DNA from: Epiperipatus broadwayi
Taxonomy: Eukaryota > Onychophora > Udeonychophora > Euonychophora > Peripatidae
Direction: 5' to 3'
DNA: 64,000 bases
NCBI GenBank assembly: GCA_028023455.1
Contig: JAQFVV010006221.1
Coordinates: 1,740,001 to 1,804,000 of the forward strand
In this document: piece by piece, positions 56,645-64,000 of the stretch
Position numbering within the stretch: the stretch's first letter is position 1
How the letters are laid out: the number at the start of each line of letters is the position of its first letter
Program-made: the position numbers and the translations under genes
The notes under the pieces: generated by a model
Seen by the model: only the letters and a program-made list of their open reading frames with translations
Told to the model about the DNA's origin: nothing
The model's database searches: none

Positions 56645-59241
56645 GTTATGCCATATTTTAACAAAATCTGGAAAATTTTATGCATATATAATTGTTGACA
56701 CAGAGTATGGAGAAATTAACTAATCCAGGGTGTGGAATAAATTAACATGTCCCACAATTGAGTGTCCAGAACTTGGGGAAAAATATTACATATATTATGG
56801 TGCCAATGTACAAATAGTTTTTCTTTACTTATATATATGATAACCTATTCAGTTCTAAGAGAACTATATAGAATCCACATACAGATATAATCCATTATTC
56901 CCAGATGTGTATCTTTATATTTATTACAAGATTGGAGACATATAAACAATATGTATGAATAAGATGTTTGGACTATAAGACTATTAAAAAAAACACAGGT
57001 AAGCTTTAATATATAAAAAATTTATTAAATAAAATAATAAAAATTAAATCACTGTTATTAACTTATTTCATTTATATATACATGTTACTGTGTTAGTGAA
57101 GTAGGTAATCTACATGATTTTGATATTGTTAAATGAATATAAAATAATTCTTAAGTGTACATATATGTGGATACATCTGTACAATGCTAATCAAGTTTAT
57201 GAATTTTAAAATGGCCAGCTTTGAAGTTACAACAGATATGCAAACGCATATGTATATTTGGCATTATAATATCAAGTGTGACAGTCTAAAAGAGCCTATA
57301 AAATCACCATGCTATGAATTATTTTAATAACAACAAATTTATTATTGACACGGATGTATTCGCCATGATAAACTGTTGTAGTATGAAAAGCTATCAAAAC
57401 TGTCAATTTTAACTTTCTTAAAATTGACATAAAATGAAACTAGTTAAACAACTTTAGATAGAGAGAGAAAAAAAATTTTTTAAAGAAATAATGTACACGT
57501 TTTATCATCTATAATTTCTGGAGGCATTACTATCTTTAAACAATCTCTCTCAGCTTTCTTCTTGGATTCTTCCAAAAAAGGATTTTTTTTTCCTGCATAA
57601 AATCAGGTAAAACAAATAATTTTCTTCAGGAATACCTTTGCTATGTATTAACTTTTTTTAATGCAAAAGAGTTTAAAATATAATCCATGCTGTTTCATTT
57701 ATAACACTTCTCTTTATATGAGCTTATATAAATAACTGCTTTTTGGTTATACAGTTAAGATAGTAATAGTATTTGCAATATTTTCTCATAGTGTGCATGC
57801 ATGTATATACTATATACATATATGCTTCCTGTATAAATAACTTTAGTAATAATAGATTCCTTGGTAAGAGATAATGGCCAGGCCATGATTAACGGTTACT
57901 AGATCTATATCAGTGCTATATGTTTAAATTTCAGAAAAAGTGATGACCAATAGAATTTTAGCCGTGCATGATAGATCCACCAGACATCACAAGAATACTA
58001 CCAGCATGCAATTTTTCGTGGCTCCAAATTCCAGCTACAGTTAGCATAGAATTTAGTTAATTAATTGCAAAATGTCAATACTTTTAACTATTGGTAAGAA
58101 ATTTGTCCAGACGGGTATGTCTTAGAAAAACAAGATTTAAAAAAACAACAACCACGTTTTCCTTTAATTGATAAAAATATAAATAATCCAATTCGAAGAC
58201 AATAGTGTTTTTCATTTTTGCTTTTATAAAACAAAACATAAAATTAGCATTCTTGAGTTAGGGGCAAATTTATATTTGGTTTAATTCTCTTTTTGGGGGG
58301 GTTAAACAACAGCAGTTAACTTTTATTAGCTTAATGAAAATACATTTTTCCATTTTAACAGTCTACCTTAATTAGCATAAACATTTTGTAAATATATTTT
58401 ATTTAAAATAGTACCGATTAAAGTACTTATTATAAATGAAAATAATTATTTACTACTATAATTATAACCTTCTGATTTTATTTAACTTTCTTGACTACTT
58501 TGATTTGATAAATAATTATTTGTGACATTTCTTCTTTTATAGCAAGAGACTGTATGTGCACACATAAACACCATGTTACATGTTAATTAGTATATGTGAA
58601 AAGTTTGTTACAATATGTGTTTCATTATAATAGTACATATTAGTTTTTAGTTATAACTAGTCCTGGGATTGCCAATTTATCTTATTTGTTTATACTAAAG
58701 AATCAATTCGGGGAACATGTTAATATGAATTTAATATGAATCTTCAAAACAACCATATCTTGGTTTTTCTAGGTTTATGGGGCATTATTGGACAAAACTA
58801 CTCATTATCATCATTAATCAGTGGATTTATATCTTGGTGTCAGACTACAATGTACTAATTGATGTATGACAAAGTGAAATATCATATACTTTGAGATATC
58901 ATTCATATCTTGGGATTCAAACTCACAGCAAGCATCAAACTCCCAAATGAAAAACAAGATATAGTTATTTAGAACGGAAAGAATTACTAACAGGGTTGTA
59001 AAATAAAACAATATTTAACTGTCAAACAAGTTATACATTTCCAAAAATTAAGATGATGGGAAAATTATTTCATTGTAAAGATATACAATAAAACATAAAT
59101 TGACTATTATGGTTTAGTATTCACTTTACTATTAAAATCTCATTTATATTTACCAGCATGACTATTTCCCAAATTTAGAGCTTTAAAGCCTTAGCTTTAT
59201 TTCCTTAAAAATTAATGTCAATTTTATTATTTGATTTGGGC
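56645..59241. other. AT-rich stretch, nothing recognised
   Basis: No gene, shared repeat or hairpin recognised. Confidence 0.5.
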
Positions 59242-59520
59242 CAGTTATCTAATAAATATAATTATAAATTTTATTAAACGCACATTATTATATTAAGTAA
59301 TATTTACTAAGGCTGTAACCTTAGGAATAAGTATCTGAAAAATTCGAAGGTAGGGACCTGTACAAGTCTTAACCACAAGCTTACGCTTGGAAGAAAAGAG
59401 GGGCTAAGACCTGTAGAGATGCTTATTCCTAAGGTTACAGCTTAGTAAATATTACCTAATAAATATAAGTTTATTAGATCATATATGTATGCATACATCA
59501 AATATTCTATTAGATAACTA
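59242..59520. mobile_element. MITE-like inverted-repeat element, 279 bp
   Basis: Ends AGTTATCTAATA and TATTAGATAACT are exact inverses. An inner, stronger pair, TAATATTTACTAAG plus CTGTAACCTTAGGAATAAG, is inverted at 59430-59455. The centre is GC-richer and contains CACAAGCTTACGCTTGG. Confidence 0.65.
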
Positions 59521-60754
59521 TTGACATGAAAATTAATGATAAATGTAATTTTGTTATATTAACTTCAATCTTGATTTTTCTCATTTTATTTGAATAAATG
59601 CCAAGATTTTTAATCCATTTCTGTCCTTGATCCTGAAAAATGACATTGAATAAATAAAGGTAGCTTCTCTTTAGGTTATCTGGTCAAACTATTGATAAAA
59701 GAATGAATTAAAAATAATTATTTCAAAACTAGATTCTATAGTCATATGATGAAGTTATTTGTGGATGTTATAACAGATTGAACAGTTTACTTGGAACATT
59801 GACCAAAATTAACTTCAGAACTTTCTGTGATGGTAAATCTATAAGATGAAAATCAAGGCATGTTAATAAAAAAAGCCTTTCTTATTGATAACTGGGTATG
59901 CTATTTTACAGCTGGAGAAAATGGTGATGAATTTTGAAATGGGCCAAGAGTCAGCTAACAGCGTTAAAAAGTCTTATCACACATACTTGAAAAAACTCTA
60001 CTTATAAAAGTATTAGTGAGCATTATAATAAAATTCTCACATTTTTTCACAAGAACTTCCATATAGACTAGACAAATGTCCATCAGCAATTAAATAATTT
60101 GACATCTCTTTTTAAAAGGCACAGACCTACCCTTGAGAATGAGACTAAGAAATAAATCAGAAACATTTCTTTTTTATGAATGCATATATCTTATCTTATA
60201 GGTTACTAAAAGTTTTGACTTCTTTATATTATCTAATTTTAAAAAAGTATAGCTTTGATACATCCCGAGGGTCCCTGAGACCAATCAGGCAGTGATAATA
60301 ACAATATACACAGAAATTTATGTGTAACAATATCTGTTCAACAGTAATAAGTAAAAAATATTAAGAATGTAATATGAAATGAGCGCTATAACTTATCCTC
60401 GAGTGGAAATGTTATTCATACAAAGAGTAAACCAATTTCACGTGTTTTTCAATTTAAAAATCTCTTGCACATACACACATGTATATTAGCAAATATATAC
60501 AGTTCTTTTAATAATAACTAACTTTCAGCAATTTAAATGCCTTTAATGGGCAATACAATAGTACCATATACAAATAAACTCTTTAAAGTTCACAATTTGA
60601 GTGCTTTTTTTTTACACACCTGATTTATATATTTACTTAACCATCATTTTGCTGTTAATTCTCACTTGCATTTTGGTTAGTGTCTATTAATTAACCCTTT
60701 CTTCAGTAACCATTTTAACCAACAAATACTTCTCGCCACTCACACATCATGTGA
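59521..60754. other. AT-rich stretch, nothing recognised
   Basis: No gene or repeat identified. Confidence 0.5.
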
Positions 60755-61032
60755 CTGCAGTATAAGCCAGAATTATCAATGGATGCAAGAAGGTTTGCCA
60801 TAAAATCCCTATCTAGTGTCAACTCATCCAATATCCCCAGACTAGTTTCCAGCTTGTGGCTTTCATCAATGAGGAACCTTGGATCTGAGAGCACTGCACC
60901 CAGATCTTAGGATCTAATGCAACCCTCCAGCAATCACCTTTTACATAATTTATAAAGCCTTGAGTCCATTTTGCATCCACTGATTACTCTGGCTTGCACT
61001 GGTGGCACTACTGTATGGAGAGTTTAGCCCCT
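60755..61032 (-). repeat. Family A ribozyme repeat, internally deleted
   Basis: Runs from GCCAGAATTATCAATGGATG through the ribozyme to AATGCAACCCTCCAGCAATC, then jumps to the inverted end TGGCACTACTGTATGGAGAG. The middle third is missing. Confidence 0.75.
60823..60888 (-). ncRNA. Hammerhead relic (family A), C3 mutated
   Basis: The core reads TTGATGA (C3 to T, expected inactive). GAAACUAGUC and stem I are intact. Stem II has changed from GGC/GCC to AGC/GCU, a compensatory double change that keeps the pairing. Confidence 0.65.
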
Positions 61033-62199
61033 AATCATGTGACATCACATGACTGCTTGTTGTTTTATTTATATTCTGATAACTTGTTTGTGTTTTTATT
61101 TGCACACAGATTTTATTTCAATTAAATTTCTATTAGGACAATATCTTTGTAGATTTTCTAGAATAGTTTTTTAAAATAAAGTTTTATAAGTAAAAAAATT
61201 CGTATGTATTTACAAAAAAGAAATGATCTTTATTTACACATTTTATATGTACAGACATTCCACTCCTTCCTTGATTCCAGAAATAATAAACTCAATTACA
61301 TATGTAACTACTAAACTTGATAGACGATCTACGTATAGCATGGAGTTTTGGGAGTAGCTCCTTCTTCTATTGGAAGTAGCTACCTGGGGTTTTTTTTTAA
61401 TGTAGAAAATTCACTTTGCTATCAATTAATATATCTTGATCTAGACCACTATTTAAATCATGTGACACAATATCATTTTTTTCTACTTCATTTACTGAAT
61501 TATTTTCATGAGTGTCCAGTAAAGTAATCACAAAACGAGGGTGAAAGTGATTAATGTATCATTTCTTTTCCTAATTTGCCAATTCCTAATTGTTTTGATA
61601 ATTTCTCTAACATCCCTTTTTTTAAAAAAAAAATATTGCGTATCCATATGCTTTCTCCTACATGGAATTTCTCCCAATCAGAAATAGACGATACATCAAA
61701 ACTTTGCTGTAGTCTTATTTGTTGCTATACTGGGCATAAAATGGTGATTGTACATAGTATCCACAAAAACTTCCAGTACATCCTTTATTCTAGCTTTTTT
61801 CAATACATTCTTTAAATGGTGAATTGCTTATATGATACATTCTCTGGAAGAAATACTATTGATGGGTTGAATAAACTGGCATGAAGATCCTCATCTACTT
61901 GCATATTTGTTCATTTCATCAATAACTTTCAACATGGCAGCAGCATTAGTTTGTGGAAAATAATTACGACTGAAGGAATTTTTAAGATGTGTTCCATTTG
62001 AATACAAACCTTACCACTCTACTTTGGGAACTTTGTGACATTTCTTTAATGATATCATAATATACATCATTACAATATTTTTCATTAATAAATATCTTTA
62101 TTTCTTCTTTGAGAAAGAATGGTTTATCAAATTTCATCCTTTTTTTACTGGAAGATAAACTAGCATTAACATTATTTCTAAATATCACATGATCACCAT
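61033..62199 (-). other. Possible decayed coding on minus strand
   Basis: Minus-strand runs such as SSSKKRMKFDKPFFLKEEIK (61982-62188) and WEKFHVGESIWIRN (near 61650-61680) look coding-like across about 0.9 kb with frameshifts. The second resembles the F.VGD.VW.R pattern near the end of LTR-element integrases, but no catalytic domain could be confirmed. Unassigned. Confidence 0.25.
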
Positions 62200-62425
62200 T
62201 TCATATGTTTACGCAAGTTGTTAAAACAGAGGCAAAATTCTCCATGCAATAGTGGCACCCAGTCCAAGTCAGAGTAATCGATGGATGCATAAAGGTTTGA
62301 GCATAAAATTCCTATCTAGTACTTGCTCATCCAATATCTCCACACTAGTTTCTAGCTTGTGGCTTTGATCAGTGAGGAGCGGCACTACTGTATGGAGAGT
62401 TTGCCTCTGTTTCAACATCACATCT
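62200..62425 (-). repeat. Family A ribozyme repeat, short form
   Basis: TTAAAACAGAGGCAAAATTC at the left and GAGTTTGCCTCTGTTT at the right form the terminal inverted repeat; the ribozyme joins directly to the inverted end at GAGGAGCGGCACTACTG. Confidence 0.75.
62326..62380 (-). ncRNA. Hammerhead relic (family A), dead
   Basis: The core reads CTGATCA (G8 to C) and the cleavage triplet is GUG, which hammerheads do not cut. Stem II keeps pairing as AGC/GCU, as in the copy at 60.8 kb. Confidence 0.65.
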
Positions 62426-63114
62426 CACATAGCCATATTTTTGTTCTACTCTTTCCGGAATGAATTTTTTCTGATTCTATTATTAAAATTTGCTGTCATA
62501 TAACAGAAGCACCAAAATAAAATTAATTCCATAATTTGCAGCAAATAATAGAAATCTGATAAATTATTGATAAAATAAGATCTTTCATATCTCTATTTCT
62601 TTCAAAAAATTTCAAAGAAATATGAAAGTTTAAGAAATATATTTGTTGAAATTTATATTTATTATTGTAATCAATAAATTTCAAACTCTAAAAATTACTT
62701 CAAAAAGCTGTGAAAATATAAAGACATTAATTTATATTTACTTTATTTATCTATTCATTTCAGATAACTGGCTAAATTATTACTTGACCCATGTTTATTT
62801 TATATACATAAAAAACACAAATACATTTATGGGTAAATGACTATCTACCAGAAGGAGCCCTATAATATTTGCCAATGAACCAAAGAAAAAACAAATGTTC
62901 CTATTTATTTCTGAATTTATGGCAAGGTGTATTAAATAAATAAACGATAATTTATTTAGCAAAGAAATAAAATGTATTTAATATTAAATATAATTAGTTT
63001 TTCATTGTTGTGAACATTGGCATTGTAAAGATTTATTCAGTTTAATTTATTATTTATGACTGAGCATATTTTCGGCAGTTAAATCAGATTCATACCACTC
63101 ACACACATCTGGGA
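62426..63114. other. AT-rich stretch, nothing recognised
   Basis: No gene or repeat identified. Confidence 0.5.
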
Positions 63115-63540
63115 ATTAAAACAGGCAAAACTCTCCATACAGTAGTGTCACCCAGTGCAAGGCAGAGTAATCAATGGATACCAGAAGGTTTGTGCATAAA
63201 ATCCCTATTCATCCAATACCCCCAGACTAGTTTCTGGCTTGTGGCCTTCATCAGTGAGGAGCCTTGGATCTGAGAGCACTGCACCTAGATCTTAGGATCT
63301 AATGCAACCCTCCAGAAGCCAACTTTTATCTCTACTTAACTACAAAACTATGAGAATAAAATTGAACTAGGTTATAGTCATATAGGTCTGAACTCAGTTT
63401 AGCACCCATACATTTTGGTCTTTGGTTCTTTAATAATCATAGCCATCACTATCCTATTAGCCAGTATTGGTATTAAATCATTAAACATCACATGATCACC
63501 ATTTCTTATGCTTGCTCAGCATCATGTGATGTATAGCATC
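63115..63540 (-). repeat. Family A ribozyme repeat, long copy
   Basis: Starts TTAAAACAGGCAAAACTCTCC and ends past AAACATCACATGATCACC at CATCATGTGATG. Carries the distal landmarks AGCACCCATACATTTTGG and CACTATCCTATTAGCC. A short deletion lies 3' of the ribozyme (the CTAGTGCCTACT segment is missing). Confidence 0.8.
63208..63274 (-). ncRNA. Hammerhead ribozyme (family A), intact
   Basis: All core residues, stem II GGC/GCC, GAAACUAGUC and stem I UCCUCA/UGGGGG are present; the last inner stem I pair becomes U-G. The outer AUCCA/UGGAU helix is kept. Confidence 0.75.
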
Positions 63541-64000
63541 TGGGAATGTTGAAGTATTTATATGTAAATGCTAATTTATTTAAATTAATGATTGATTGGA
63601 TAGTTGCATAGTGTTCCCTTTTTTTATTAATAGTATAGTTATTAAATATATTAAAAAGCATCAAAATAATACAGATTCTAAATAGTAATTCATTTATGGC
63701 CCAATGAAAATTATGTACACTTTAGGAAGTTAAAAATAATCTTCAACAATAAATATAATAAATAAAAAACATGAAAATATTTTTAATAAGCAAATAATAT
63801 AGAATGAATGTCTTATTTCATATTTATATTGAAATTAATTTATAACAAATAAAAAGCATGAAATTAAATATTTTAACAAGCACAGTGAAACAAAAAGTAA
63901 TCCATAAGAAAATAAGAATGTTAAAACATTTACAAGAAAGACATGAAAGTAATTCACAAAATTGCATTAGTGCAAAAATACTAATACCCTTTCTTTATTA
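63541..64000. other. AT-rich stretch, nothing recognised
   Basis: Plain AT-rich DNA to the window edge. Confidence 0.5.

Noticed and set aside
1-64000. CRISPR arrays, rRNA, intact tRNA genes, bacterial operons or horizontally acquired gene clusters
   Set aside because: None seen; the short regular repeats present are microsatellites, a minisatellite and transposon tails.

Overview
This is an AT-rich (roughly three quarters A+T by eye) stretch of a eukaryotic nuclear genome, almost certainly from an invertebrate animal. The evidence is the mix of retroelements: RTE-like LINEs with an EEP endonuclease, a Jockey-like LINE, a Penelope-like element (PLE) with a GIY-YIG endonuclease, tRNA-derived SINEs, a hAT-transposase fragment, many foldback/MITE-like hairpins and long (AT)n tracts. 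I could not narrow the phylum. I found no convincing host protein-coding gene, no intact tRNA or rRNA gene, no operon-like structure and no CRISPR array. The window reads as gene-poor, repeat-built intergenic or intronic DNA.

The most interesting content is two unrelated families of short dispersed repeats that carry hammerhead self-cleaving ribozymes (HHRs). Family A (about 0.2-0.55 kb, 10 copies whose ribozyme segment can be read, plus fragments) encodes a hammerhead on the strand reading CTGATGA..GAAACTAGTC. It has a two-base-pair stem III and a 6-bp stem I next to the core, and a second 5-bp helix lies further out in stem I. Six copies keep every core residue. Family C (42.0-43.1 kb, plus a relic at 2.5 kb) encodes a different compact hammerhead of about 50 nt. 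Two direct copies are spaced so that cleavage sites lie 449 nt apart, the arrangement expected of retrozyme or PLE pseudo-LTR type elements that release RNA monomers.

Layout: 0-8 kb holds AT-rich DNA, foldback elements, a family C relic and one family A copy. 8-10.5 kb has two RTE 3' ends and a short family A copy. 10.5-19 kb is AT-rich with a minisatellite, a large foldback and a SINE. 19.3-22.4 kb is a decayed Jockey-like LINE broken up by a family A copy, a MITE and a SINE. 22-32 kb is mostly plain, with a tandem duplication, a SINE, family A pieces and a hAT fragment. 32.4-38 kb has an RTE 3' end, a family A palindrome and an RTE endonuclease region split by a 1.95-kb insertion. 38-42 kb is plain. 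42-43.1 kb is the family C cluster. 44-51.9 kb holds further RTE pieces, a MITE with a family A copy nested inside it, and two sharp hairpins. 54.1-56.6 kb is a PLE as a giant inverted repeat. 59.2-64 kb has a MITE, three family A copies and AT-rich DNA.

How they may work together (inference): the PLE and RTE copies are the only reverse transcriptase sources visible. The ribozyme families lack coding capacity and would have to borrow such an enzyme. A 13-bp target-site duplication around one family A copy fits retroposition. Every coding element here is visibly broken, so any activity would depend on copies elsewhere in the genome.
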